Below, piece after piece: positions 49,218 to 60,859 of a stretch of DNA of 64,000 nt. Numbering within the stretch: the first letter of the stretch is position 1; every line of letters begins with the position of its first letter. The notes beneath the pieces were generated by a model that was not told where the DNA came from, ran no database searches, and was given only the letters and a program-made list of their open reading frames with translations. Both the position numbers and the translations under genes were made by a program. The stretch is from Hydractinia symbiolongicarpus (lineage: Eukaryota; Cnidaria; Hydrozoa; Anthoathecata; Hydractiniidae): the NCBI RefSeq assembly GCF_029227915.1, contig NC_079878.1, forward strand, positions 13,826,001-13,890,000. The letters are read 5' to 3'.

Positions 49218-49618
49218 ATGGACACCGGCCTAACTTTGGACACAGGACTGGCCCGTCTTTAAACGGGAAGGTCTATCAAAAGACTGGTCAGTGAGTTTGC
49301 AGTTGGGATAGCCCATCTATTAATGGGCCAGGACCAACTCTGGACAAATGTATGCAAATCTGTCTTAAGTTGGTACAGGCCCAACTATTGACTAAAGGTC
49401 TCTCGCTTTCAAAGACGGTGACATCGGATTGGACAAACTCAACTGTACACAAAGACTCTTGCAATTTCAGAAATAGTGTCATAAGATGGGACAGGCCTAA
49501 CTATGACAAACAATTTCCATGCTTTTTAAAGACTTTGTCACAGGATGGGACAGGCCCAACTATTGACAAAGGACTTGTGCTTTTAAAAAAAGAAACAGGC
49601 CTAGCGCAAATGCAGTGT
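49218..49618. repeat. Decayed tandem repeat, unit about 60 bp (copy 2)
   Basis: Duplicate of 42590-42990 in tandem unit 2. Confidence 0.6.
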
Positions 49619-49802
49619 CTATAGGAGAAGACTAAAGAGAACAAAGAATGTATTGAGAAGAATGAATCATAAATTCTCTAAATATAATCTATATATATAT
49701 ATATTACAAATATAGCTTAAGTAATGAGCAATACAAATACCATGTCATTTTTTTTCTTAAAAATTGAACAAACACAGACATAAATTGACAAATAAATTTG
49801 AT

Positions 49803-50228
49803 ATATGGGGATTAGTAATACGGTCAGTAGAGCAATCGACTCATGTCCAATTGGTTGTGGGATTGATCCCCACATAAGGCTGTCATCCAGTTGGGCAAGA
49901 ATTTCAAAAAAGGTTTCTGTAGCTCAAATGGGAGCTAAAGGCTGCGTTCAAAACTGGTAAGACTGATCGCATAAAATATAATTTTTTTTATTTATTTTTT
50001 ATTTCTTGACAGCGATTCAAAATGGGCGAGTGAATGTTACCATAGCCCCACGTTAACTCGAGCCATGTGAGGGAAATTAGGAAGATTGCACACTGTGTGG
50101 GCTGTTGGATGTTGCCGGGATTTGTCTAGTAGAGCATGGGCCCTACTAATTGGGTCTGTGTAGCTCAAAATGAGCATTAAATACTCTAGGACTCTCTATC
50201 TCTGCACAGTGAAAATTCTCCTTTTGAA
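49803..50228 (+). mobile_element. SINE-like sequences (copy 2)
   Basis: Duplicate of 43175-43600 in tandem unit 2. Confidence 0.4.
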
Positions 50229-50471
50229 GATGTCCATATTCCATGATAAACAACATTGCATCTTGAAGTTACCTTCCAAAGCATGAGCCAGTTTTTGTTG
50301 CTAAACATTACACGCAACCATCACTGAGAATGCGGAAATCATCACCCTGCTGCGGAAAATTTCAACATTTCAACAAAGATACCACTGTTGATGACCACAT
50401 CAAAGGCAAGTAAAACAAAGGATATCATGTGGTGGAAGCCTTGTAAAACAACAGTGGGTTAGCATGATTAA

Positions 50472-51018
50472 CAAAACGCTTACATGGATGAAACAAGTGT
50501 GTGGAATGATATGCTTGTAAAGACAACAATTATAAATGTGGGAAAGAGAACTGTCCCACTGAAATATATGGGACATGAAAAGGTTTGTGTTTCTGGGTGC
50601 TTAGCAGCCAGAGGGGATGGCACTATAAACCTAAAGTCCCTTGTTGTTTTTCGTGGTGCTTCAAGGAAGTTCAAACTTTGCATGAAGAGTTCAATTAGCC
50701 ACGCTTGGGATTCCTTTGAATGTCATTGGTAGCCATAGTTAAATCAAATTTGAAGAAAATCAATTGAACGAAGCTAGAAATCTGCACTGGCCTCCAAGAA
50801 ATGAAGTTTTGAAATGGGTTTTATTATTATGGGAAAGTAAATCAAAGAAAATCATTGTATATTCCTTTAAATACTGTAAAACAATATTACCAGTGGATAG
50901 CACAGATGATGATAAAATTTATTGCTTGAAGGATGACAAACCATGTGAGCAGGGTGTCGCAAAACTCAAGGCACAACGAGGAATTCTAAAACATTTTAAA
51001 GATTTTTTCTTTAACTGA
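50472..51018 (+). pseudogene. pogo/Tigger-type DDE transposase remnant
   Basis: 50484-50732 reads MDETSVWNDM, then KRTVPLKYMGHEKVCVSGC and WDSFECH. These correspond to the first catalytic-Asp block and the WDSF(R)AH second-Asp block of pogo/Tigger (DDE_1) transposases, with sequence missing between them. 50764-51018 carries the C-terminal block (VYSFKYCKTILPVDSTDDD). Stops and deletions break it, so it is not functional. The first 27 bases of this block also end tandem unit 1 (43844-43870), marking the duplication breakpoint. A piggyBac-like end at 51055-51072 follows closely but belongs to a different transposon type. Confidence 0.7.
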
Positions 51019-51054
51019 ATAAGACAGAATAAGACTTTGAAATAAAAATAATAA

Positions 51055-51072
51055 GGGGTTAACGTATCTTAA
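51055..51072. repeat. Isolated TTAA-type terminal motif
   Basis: GGGGTTAACGTATCTTAA resembles the right end of the foldback element at 1175-2198 (GGGGGTTACCGTATCTTTAA). No opposite end was found nearby. Confidence 0.4.
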
Positions 51073-51533
51073 ATCACAGCGCAGCTTCAACATGGGTCAA
51101 ATCTGTGTTCAGTAAAGAGGAATGCCTGCCACCAGACATTGTTATATATATTTGATCTACACATGTTATTTTCAACCTCTAGGCCAGTTTGCATCATTTT
51201 CATATTGTCAATAGTCGCATTTAAAACAAATTTCAAGCTTGTGTTGGTGTCACAGAAAAAGTACTGTATCAGCATAAAATTTCTACGCTTTTGGTCTTTT
51301 TATGACACTACCACTGTGCCAATTTTGATTTCCTGTGGAGAAAACCTATCAAAAGTTCTTGATTTATAGGCCTTGACAAAGTAAGGTTTATGGATGGTTT
51401 ATTACACTAAAAAAGATTTATGTGGGGTAATTTTTTTCAATATGGTGGTTAAAGAAATTGTGGCATATCTCAAAATCTAAAACTGCCTCAGTGGCAATTT
51501 GTTTATGTTTTTATGTTTGTTTTTAGCTTTTTG

Positions 51534-52200
51534 TCAATTTGTAAGTGTTTTAGTATTATTCATCATCGTCATCATTCTCGGCTTAACGTCCGTTTTCCAT
51601 GCTAGCATGGGTTGGAAGGGGTATATTAATGACCCTTTCCAATCTGATCTAGCCTGTGTTAGATCTAAACTCAACTTCCTCTGTATCAAGTCTGTCCTTA
51701 TAACCTCCTGCCAAGTCTTTCTTGGTCTGCCTCTAGGCTTTGCCCCAGGAACTATCAAGTCTCTACACTTTCTTTCCCAATTATCCCCCTCCATTCTTTC
51801 CAAGTGCCCCAGCCAATTCAATCTTCTTATCTGGATAACATCTTTAATTCTACGGATACTTAGCCTGCTTCTTGATCATCTGAACTCTTTCTGTCTCTCA
51901 GACTGGCGTTACACATCCACCTAACCATTCTCATATCATTCCTTTCTAAACAGTCAAGATCTTCCTGCTTCACTGCCCATGTCTCACTACCGTACAACAT
52001 AACACTTGACTCTGCTAGTCAACAAAGGAAGTAACTCTCTGAACTTTTTCCAAGCAGAACCTATCCTGCAAGTAACACTTCTTCCAACACCACCTTCACT
52101 GCCCAACAGTTCTCAACTATCTCTAACGAGCCACTGTTGTACATCATTGGAGCTGGAAATACTTCATTCTCTATAATCTCACCTTTACAACGCTTGCATA
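51534..52200 (-). mobile_element. LINE (non-LTR) reverse transcriptase C-terminal remnant
   Basis: On the minus strand, broken frames give MLYGSETWAVKQEDLDCLER and VRWMCNASLRDR, then RLNWLGHLERMEGDNWERK and RGRPRKTWQEVIRTDL. This is the typical tail after the RT domain in LINEs ('W-G-H-x-x-R-M', 'R-G-R-P-x-K-T-W'). A stop and frameshifts lie near 51870 and 52010. The 3' end runs into GAT-rich microsatellite-like sequence near 51555-51575. Inactive, 5'-truncated copy. Confidence 0.8.
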
Positions 52201-52929
52201 CAAACTGAATCTCAGCTGAATGTCAGCTCTCTATTATTATTTTTATATATTTTAGTATTTTCAGTATGTGTTTGTGGAAAACTTTTTTATGTTATGCATT
52301 GTTCTATTGTGTTAGTTTACTTATCATTGAGCTATGCATTTAAGATTTTGTCAGTAACATTGCTGCATTTTTCTAAAGAGCTCTGTGTGTTCTAACTGGA
52401 TACAATAGTCTATTTTTTTTAACTTTACACATGTTTTGAAGTTTAGGGGATGTTAGAAATCTACTTTACAGTCCTTAAATGTACATGATTTTGAATAAAA
52501 AGTATTCAACTTGGTAAAAGTGATGTTTGCAGAAATTTTTGGCATAATTAATGTTTAAATTTGTTCACGAAACGCACGGCTTAGCTTTTAATAGTTAAAT
52601 GCTTCGAGCATTGATGTCCTACGCTATAGAAAAAAAAATTCTTTTTTCCTTTGTTGTTTTTCAACTTTGTTTTTATGCAAGCAATTATAAACTTTTAGCA
52701 CAGGTCAAAATGGACTTGTTTCACCATAACTTATGTGAGTTTCAGTATGACTCGGCCTTGAAGACTTGTGTTTAACTTGAATCCTTACAAATCAATTTTT
52801 ATTTTGTTTAGTGTAATGTACTTAACGTAATTATAAAATATGTGTCTACCAGAAGGAAAACTATTGCACCAAGAAAATTAGTATATGTACTCAGATTTAG
52901 GAAGCGCAAAGTTTCTGCGAATACATAAC
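52200..52929. other. No gene seen
   Basis: AT-rich sequence between the LINE remnant and the hAT-like MITE; no feature recognised. Confidence 0.4.
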
Positions 52930-53286
52930 CAGGGTTCCTACGCCTCCTAAAAATCCTAAAAAATCCTAAAAAAATAAAATCGTAAAATATCCTAAAATTT
53001 TCTGATTTTTTGCAAATACTTCTAAAAATCTTCTAAATTTTGTTAGAGAACAACTATTTATGAAACTCTATTTGTATAATGGATTTTTTGTGGAATATAA
53101 GTCAGAAATATTTATTTACATTTTCTAAGTTACCCTTGTCACTAATTCAAATTCTCCTAAAATCACCTAAATTTTTGTATTTCTTTTCCCCGCTTATTGA
53201 AAAAATCTCTTAAAAAACAGCTTAAATCCTCCTAAATTTTCTTAAATATCCTAAAAAAGTTACTTGCAAAATGAGTGGGAACCCTG
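52930..53286. mobile_element. hAT-like MITE, 357 bp
   Basis: The ends are CAGGGTTCCTAC (52930-52941) and, inverted, GTGGGAACCCTG (53275-53286), 11 of 12 paired; CAGGG ends are typical of hAT elements. The interior is filled with CTCCTAAAA/ATCCTAAAA motifs. An exact 8-bp target duplication was not seen (ATAAC is shared at both flanks). It lies about 180 bp upstream of the ATG at 53470. Confidence 0.6.
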
Positions 53287-53469
53287 ATAACAACAAAGCA
53301 TTTATATTTGCGTCTCGAATCAGAATGCACAAGGCCAAGTGGGAAAGATCAGGAAGGGCAAAATCCCAATGTTTGTCTTGCATAGTCTAAATGCGAAAAA
53401 ATATGTTGTTTCAACACTAAAGAATATGTTATATATATATATAATTATGCCTTTTTAGAATATTTAGAA

Positions 53470-55203
53470 ATGAAAACAATGAAAGGGATACTTGTTATTT
53501 TGTTTTGCTGCATTGTTGCTGCTTATTGCAATGACAAGGAAAAAATTAGTGATAATATTGTAAATATAGAAGAGAATTCCAAACAGGCTCCCCCGCCTAC
53601 TATATCACCAGCTGAAGATGGGAGGGAGGCAGATTCAAGCTCTGAAACTGAGAAAGAGAAACCAATACCATCACCTAACGACTCAAGTGACTCAAATAAT
53701 GAAGACAGTGAACACACATCTGAGAGCACTGCAAAGGAAGAAAATGGTTACAAAAATGGTTCAATTTGTAGTTATTGCAAATATTGTAAAGTAAGGTTTT
53801 CAGTACCTTGGAAATAATTTTAGCAAGGTTAACAATACTAGTATTTTGTGAGTAAATCTTGCAAAGTATAAGAATTTGATTTTCTCTCTCATTTTTACCA
53901 ATTTCAGGAGCTTTTCTGTAGGCGACACAATATAAAAACTGCTAAAGTTGAAATTTAATTCACTGAAATTACATTGGTCCTCCAACAAAACCGAAGCTTA
54001 ATTTGTTTACTATCTCTTATTTAGTTATGCAATCTTTGTGAAGAGAAATGTCCTTGTGAAAAGTCAACAAGTGAGCACTGTGATATGTGCAAGGTAATAT
54101 AACTTTTATTAGAAGTTTGTAGTCTATAGTTCCCAATTTTGTTTTGTTAGTTTTTAGTAAAATTCTCTGTATCACCTATTTCTATTAGTAAACGAGGCAT
54201 GTATATAAGGCATTTTTTTCTTGAATTTGTTAGAGGGTTTAAAATTACATTCGAAAAAGAGTCAATAGGTGTGAAAATAATTTTATTTTTCATCTGACCT
54301 GCTTTGATAGTGAAATAATACCAGTCTTTGACTCCATTCATATTTAGCAGGGTGCCCAATGCTGAATATCTTTCGGTTCGTTTGCTTACTGTTGTGGTAC
54401 ATTTTTTTAAAAAATATAAAAGCGCTCTAGAAATGTTCTTGAACTGATTTTGGGCGTTTTATTGACCACCCTGTTCATTGTTGTTGAATCCGATTCATGT
54501 GGTGTCTTAATACTATCTAAGCATGCTATATAATGAAATAGAGTGTCTTCACTTTCCAAATTCATAATGAAGTTGTATGGTTTACATACTTCTGTTGCTA
54601 CATAACTTTAACAGAAATAGGCGTATAATTTCAACCAATGTTTTCATTTAGTATTGCAAGTATTGTAATTTTTGTGGCACAGTATGCGACACAGTTTGCA
54701 CTCCAGGTTAGTCAAGTTATGTGTATTTGTTTGGTAAATCTATTTCTGCAATAACGTTGGGTGGTCTAACAAGAGAATCATTGATGTCTTGGCATCCCTA
54801 TACGTCTTTCTCCAACTGCGTCTTTTTTAGTGAAAATTTGACTTATTTTTGGTCCTTTTTATTTTTTCAGGAAGTTTTTTGGACATCTTTTCATCGGCTG
54901 TTTATGAGTAAGTTTTTCCATTGCTTCATAGAAAAAGAAGAGGCGTTGGCAATTCAACAAACACCAAAAACATTTTACATGTAAATCTTAGTAATTATGT
55001 ATAACAGGATTACGAAACTATTAAACAAATAACAGTCAGGGTCGAGGGTCAGGGGTGGGTATTGTTACTAGTCTTGCCGCATTATGTCATTACGTCATTT
55101 TTCGTTTTGTTTTAGCGCGCTACCCACGTTCAGCGATGAAACGAAAAAGGATATCAATGAAGACATAGAAAAAGCGAAAAATTTTATAAAAGAATATTTA
55201 TAG
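53470..55203 (+). CDS. Secreted acidic protein with C-terminal cysteine cluster
   Basis: Five exons: 53470-53790, 54025-54093, 54652-54706, 54871-54907, 55116-55203. All borders are AG/GT (one donor GTTAGT) and phases match (570 nt, 189 aa). Residues 1-20 are a signal peptide (ILVILFCCIVAAYC). A Pro- and Ser/Glu/Asp-rich acidic region (about 25-95) follows. Then comes a dense cluster of about 17 Cys in CxxC repeats (CSYCKYCKLCNLC, DMCKYCKYCNFCGTVC) and a PGSFLDIF segment with a Lys/Glu tail. The layout, acidic low-complexity followed by CxxC cluster, recalls the C-terminus of the sarcoplasmic-reticulum histidine-rich calcium-binding protein, but this is from memory and weak. Each middle exon carries its own set of CxxC pairs. 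A role in ER lumen or extracellular metal binding is possible. Confidence 0.72.
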
Positions 55204-56275
55204 TACGGTTAGAATTTTATCATTCTAGTATATGCTACTTTTTGTGTTTGTTTGAATATTAGCTTATAAAGTGATTAAGCAGTTGCACCAGGGATGGTTT
55301 CATGCCTGTTTGTTTTTCCAGTTTTTTTAGGTTCAAATTTATATTTTTATACCAAGGTATATCTTTATCCTCATATGTCAAATCTCAAAAAAAAAGCATT
55401 ATATTCAGTGATTTTGTTATTCACAAAAGTTTTCGACCCTTGCTGTTTCTTGTACACAGCTGTACTATTTGAAAGTAACCACCTTCTACGCTTCTTTTTC
55501 TCACCCACCCACACGGACTTATCTACGTATGTAATTAATAAATGTTCATATGGCAACGAGATGGATTAAATTTAGCCCACTGACATTGTTACCATTCATG
55601 AGCTTGCATAATTTTTGAAACTGAAATTTTTTATTAAATGACGAGGCGTCTTTTATAGCCAATTGGATGATATGGACTATTTCATATTTTTTTTTGTAAT
55701 CAGATTAAAAAGAGCTTTTTCCTGATGAAGGTATAATGATTGTATACGGAATATGGTCGACCTCTTAAGCGTTGCCATAGTGATTTTTAATTTCTTGTGT
55801 AACTACGTTATATATATTACATAGTTTTATTAAAAAAAATATTTTTTATATTTGATGTTTTTAAACAATAGAGTCTATTTTGTGCTTCATAATATACTTA
55901 TTGTATTGCCGTTTAAAATGATGTATAGAGTTATTACGATGAGTTTTGTTATTGTTGAAAAACTACGGCGTCCGAATTGTGCCTTTTACCTATATATCAA
56001 TTTCAGCCCAACGGTGGAGTGTTCATTATCTAAATTTTGATATAAATGACACCCTTGATAGTTGCAACCAAGGAAACAAAGTAACAGAGGCGCTTTCAGT
56101 AAATTTAAATAGTTTAAAGCTTGTCATATTTAAAAAGAATCGTGAAAACAACATTCAGTAAAAAGGAAAGCTTACGTTGTTTTGACATGTTTTGAATTCC
56201 TTAAAAAATGTAATAAGTAACTATAACCTCGTTCCCAGGGAACTTTTTTTTAGGAATTGTTCTGTAAAAGTAGTG
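55204..56275. other. 3' flank and intergenic sequence
   Basis: Nothing recognised apart from a possible poly(A) signal (AATAAA near 55535-55541) downstream of the Cys-cluster gene. Confidence 0.35.
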
Positions 56276-56904
56276 AGATACATTTGAAATTTTTATTTCG
56301 AAACTGAAATTTTTATTTCAGAAATATTTTCGAAAGCTTTCGAGAGTATTTCGAATTGCTCTGAAATTAATTTCGAGACATGCTGCAAAACATTCACAGG
56401 TATTTCAGAGCAAGAAAATTCTGCAAATCGATTTGTATAATTTTCGTATATTTCGAAATAAGTTCAAAGCTGCCGACAACAGGTGCCCATTTTTCTGACG
56501 TTTATGAGAAGCTTTTGTGCATTTTTTTTTCTTTTTTTTTTTCTTGCGATAAACAGAAGAAAACATAAAAATGAGTGAATAAGAAGATATTTTCTATACT
56601 CATATGCGTCTTCCATTCTCAATTCGCTTAAAATTGTATGATATGCACCGGACTGCTCTCTTCTTTGCAGCCATGACTTTATCCATATGCTTCGTTTGCG
56701 TTTTTTGTAATGTTGTTCATTCCACTCTTCTTCGAAGAAAAAGGAAGCGACCATTGACATGAACACAACCTTCCTCTTTCGATTCATGTTTAAAATAATG
56801 CTGAAACACTTTATTTTAATTTCGAAACAATGGAAAACGTATTTCGAAATACTTCTGAAATAAAAATTTCAGACAGTTTCGAAACAAAAATTTCAAATGT
56901 ATCT
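56276..56904 (-). mobile_element. PIF/Harbinger-type non-autonomous element with transposase remnant
   Basis: Inverted ends of about 30 bp or more: AGATACATTTGAAATTTTTA + TTTCGAAACTG at 56276 and its complement ending at 56904. The minus-strand frame 56787-56464 contains RSIWIKSWLQRREQSGAYHT and ELRMEDAYEYRKYL, matching the N-terminal region of HARBI1-like transposases (W-x-R-x-W-L-x-x-R, G-x-Y-x-x-L, E-L). The catalytic DDE part is absent. Confidence 0.65.
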
Positions 56905-57566
56905 TGGCCTTAATAGCGGCTCAGAGGGGCCACAAGACCCTGAAGGCGAGTTTGGGATAACTATGATGTGATTTATTATTTTTCGGACTATTAAGGGCTA
57001 TTCTAACTTCAGGGCAGACCCAGTGTATGTCAGAACAGATAAACGATTGACATATGATGAATCTTTAAAAATTATACGTAAAAGGGTAAAATTTAACAGC
57101 ATTTCATAAATCAGCTGCTTCTTTATAACATCTTCATGTGCTCAAGGTTGGATAAAAGCGCATTTTGTCGATCCTGCAGATGTAAGTCAAAAAACGATCA
57201 GAATCCTCAAACATATTACAACTTCATTACCAGGACTTCTCAAGTTATTTTTCTCAGGTTCTAATCTAAAAATCTTAAAGAAAACCGTTAGAATCAGTTA
57301 ATGAACCATTACCGAGCTTCAATTAAAATATTGTGGTACCACGTGAAGTGTGCATATCACCGCATTCACGTCAATAGAGCTGTCTAGATAAGTTCTGCAG
57401 AATACCAGTGTCTCGCTATGTTGATTCACGTGGCATTTACACATTATTATTAAGATCGAAAGACATTTTTTTACAAATTCTAATTATTTTGCGTGTCCTA
57501 CTTCATAATAGATAAATAGACAAAATACCAGACATATTTTTTTCTCTCAACCAGGTATCTCGCATT

Positions 57567-57689
57567 CAACCTCGTTCCAAGTGCTCTTTTATCACGGCTA
57601 TCTTTTCTACTAGGTCTATAGTATGCCACTAAGCGGATATTCAGCATATTGAAGTCTTGAAGAGTCTTGAACAGTCCTGGGGTAAAGGT
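57567..57689. mobile_element. Short inverted element with CCTCGTT/CAGGGCT-type ends
   Basis: Left CAACCTCGTTCCAAGTGCT, right AGTCCTGGGGTAAAGGTTG, inverted and diverged, about 120 bp apart. The same end motif is dispersed through the window. Confidence 0.4.
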
Positions 57690-58948
57690 TGTGTCGGATT
57701 AACACTAGAAAAATGTTTAAAGGACCAAAATAATACAAGGGCCAAGTCAAACCTCTCGTGGCTGCTTCGAGATTTTGAAAAGTTTATTTTGTGTCACATT
57801 TACATCCTGGTGATTTAAACACCAAAACCGAAAACAGCTTATACCCAACCGCACTGGAGCCATTTACACTTTATGGAACATTATTAACACATGTAAAAAT
57901 TGCTCCTAAAATATATCTGACGCAAATGAGGATTATGCGTCCAATTATTTTTTCTATTTTTTAACAATTTGTTGGTAATATTTTCTGGAACATGATATTA
58001 TGTGGTTGCTATCACATTGAAATAGGAAATGTATATGCTTGTCTAACTATTGTATGACGATATCTTTTAAAACTAACCTTAATGGGGAAAATTCGTTGGA
58101 AAATTTTTATCCCTAGCCAATTATTTCGTTATTTTAATAATTCACCCTTGTCCCCAGGTTGTTTTTGCCCTTTTAATATGAAAGAAGACGACGAAAAATC
58201 GCTAAGAGGGAGGGTGTTTATGAAATTTTTGACCATAGAATATATTCTTCAGGGAGAATTTCTGTCACACAAAGCAAAATTTTGACTTTTTTCGTGGAAG
58301 ACATTCAAAGTATAGAACCTGGGTTTTTTGACAATTAATGTATAAAATATATATATATATTTTAAAGAAAATTGCAGAGAAATTTTTGAACCTCAAATCA
58401 TTCCTATTCCTCCTAGATTATTCTAAGTGCCCGAGGTTGTGATTTGTAGCTAAGTGCAGACACAACAAAAGTCTGCTACTAATATTGTCACATAGTTTGG
58501 AGATAGGGTTAATCGAACGGTACACGTTTTTTATAAGAAGACTGATTGGATTTGTTTATATTTTTTAAGGAATCAAAGCTAAGTTCTGAACTAAACAATC
58601 TTTCAGTCACATGGTCACATCAAACTTTTTTAAAAACTGTGACATAATGGAGCTTATAATTCACGTATTAAATTTGTACTTTTTATAATAACTTTAAATC
58701 GCTTTAAATAGTTTCTTTATTCATTACTGTGGTGAAGATGTTAAAAATGACTGGCAATCATTTTCACAATCAACATGTGTTTCGTGATTGTGAAGGCTCT
58801 TTTATGCTATTTCAATACAGGCTTACGTAGCAAAACACAGGGCTTCCTTTTATGGTTAACAGAAAGGTAGGTTACATCACAACCATAATACCTTTGGGCA
58901 TTTTTGCAACGCATAAATAAAAATAAAAGGAAATTCTCTTACAGGGTG

Positions 58949-59090
58949 TTACGTCCTGGGGATGAAGAGGTTAAACCCTCTCGGGAAAATAAATGTCAAC
59001 GAAACCATTTCATACATAAAAAGCAAAAAACAACGAGGTTAAATAGGCGGGAAGTCGGGTAACACCAACCTCGTTTTCAGGGCTCTTTTA
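58949..59090. mobile_element. Short inverted element with CCTCGTT/CAGGGCT-type ends
   Basis: Left GTCCTGGGGATGAAGAGGTT, right CAACCTCGTTTTCAGGGCTC; opposite orientation to the copy at 57567. Confidence 0.4.
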
Positions 59091-60782
59091 TTCTGAAATA
59101 CAATAGATGATCCTACGAATAAGGTTACAGCAAAATTTTGTAACAAATTTAATTTGATTTATAACGACTGATAATCCATAAACGGAACTTACTATTAACA
59201 TTGTCTTCTTTCATACATATGACATCAGTTTCAATTTTATTCACCCTCAACAGAAAAATATAAAGAGCGTAAATTCTCTACTTAGCAACCCTTTTATTAC
59301 GTAAACATGCAATAGCACCAAGACAAGTTTTAGGACGGGCATATTTCGTGCTTGCTTACACGAACCCATACTCTACTATGACAGTTCTGTTCTTGTATAA
59401 TGGCACTTTTTACTGCTTAGAAAACGCCTACTTTGACCATAATGATTTGACCTTCATTCTAAACAGACTTAAACCATGTGCTGCAGAGTATAATGCAGAC
59501 TAGAAAAAAGCAAGAACGATTTAAATTAAAGCATACTCGTTCGCAAGAAGTTACCTAAAACACATTTGTGCTTTCCTGTGTTCCGTGTTTTCTCTCACAA
59601 AAACAATCAAAAATAATTCGGTTCAAAGCAGTCTAAAATTTACTCCAATCTCTTAAACATTTGCTTCCTAGAATTTTTGCATCAGCACCAAAAGAATAGC
59701 CTAGCCAGCCAACCTTTTTTCTCTTCTACTTCTTCAACTGCTACAATCCTGATCACGGAAGAGACTTTTGCTCCCGTTTATCTCAAGGGTCCCGAACCTC
59801 TGACCGGGCTATAAAAGAATAAAAACTTAAGCAAAGTGGATTTTAATTTTCTTTTTTCTTTGTTTCACAAAATCTATATGTATAAAATATGTTGTTAAGA
59901 TTTTCAATGGCATTTTAAAACAGTCAATATTCTAATATATTTACAATTCTCACAAGCCTAGTTTGTCTCGCTGTTTATCTATTTATGTACAATATTTGTT
60001 TTAAGAAAGTTTAATAAACAAGTCAAAGAATTTGTTAATGACGTTTATTTTGTAATTCTCAAATCTCTCGTTAAGTTTAACTATCCCTCAATACTTGCGT
60101 CAGTAGTAGAGAAATTCGGCATTTGGAAATGTTTCTAATTAACAAAAATAAAGACCAGATATTGAAAACGATGGCTTTATCTCTCCTGAAGAATTTACAT
60201 GCAGATGGTCAGATTTCGTACAGTACCTTTCGAAATTAACAGAATAAAAAGGACAGATATGTGACAGCATATAAGTAAAAACAAAATCGTGTCATTGTTA
60301 ACACGAAGACATGGAAGAAGGCCTATATATATATATATTTCTATATATAAATATATATAGTTTTATGTATAATTTATTAGTATAAAAGCTAGTTAAAAAA
60401 AACATGTCCGAAATTAAAAAAAAAAAAGATCTACGAGCGAAAAAAAACATCTGTTTAGAATACATTTTTTAATTTTTTTAACACCGCGGTCACACTGAAA
60501 CTAAAGAAGTAAAAAAATAAACACTGGCAAACATGTACATCCTTCTTCAACACCTGCATGGAAAGGTACTTCACACATGACCATTACAATTGCACAAGCC
60601 TGTGTTTTGTTTATTCACTTTGTTCATATCCTTGCATATGTTACCACAACTCTCAAACATATTGATGTCAATACATTGAAAACCCTTCATGTAACTTCAG
60701 TAATGCAAGATACCAAATAGTTAATCTAAGACTTACTAAGACGTATATACATGTCTACGACATAACGTCATGCCATGTCATG

Positions 60783-60790
60783 TGACGTCA
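60783..60790. promoter_or_regulatory. TGACGTCA palindrome (CRE-like)
   Basis: A full CRE consensus lies about 70 bp past the stop of the PPP1R3-like gene. Other copies at 62748-62755 and 63779-63786 lie in repeat context, so regulatory meaning is uncertain. Confidence 0.25.
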
Positions 60791-60859
60791 CCGTGGACCA
60801 GGGTCAAAAATACAGGGGCGCATTGTTACTTTGGAGATTAATGATGTCATCATTAAAAT

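Larger units (their letters stand above)
43871..50498. repeat. Tandem duplication, unit 2 (6628 bp)
   Basis: Direct copy of 37243-43870. The left junction is CAAG|TTAAAATGACG, whereas the original left flank reads GCTT|TTAAAATGACG; only the short TTAAAA stretch is shared. The right edge runs uninterrupted into the transposase relic (CAAGT|GTGTGG). The order implies that flank + unit + transposase was ancestral and that the unit was copied in tandem. Confidence 0.97.
56905..60859. other. Intergenic region with short elements
   Basis: No gene recognised; open frames are short. It contains two short inverted elements ending in CCTCGTT...CAGGGCT-type motifs (57567-57689 and 58949-59090), an AT-rich palindrome near 60324-60360 and a TGACGTCA palindrome at 60783-60790. 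Confidence 0.5.
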
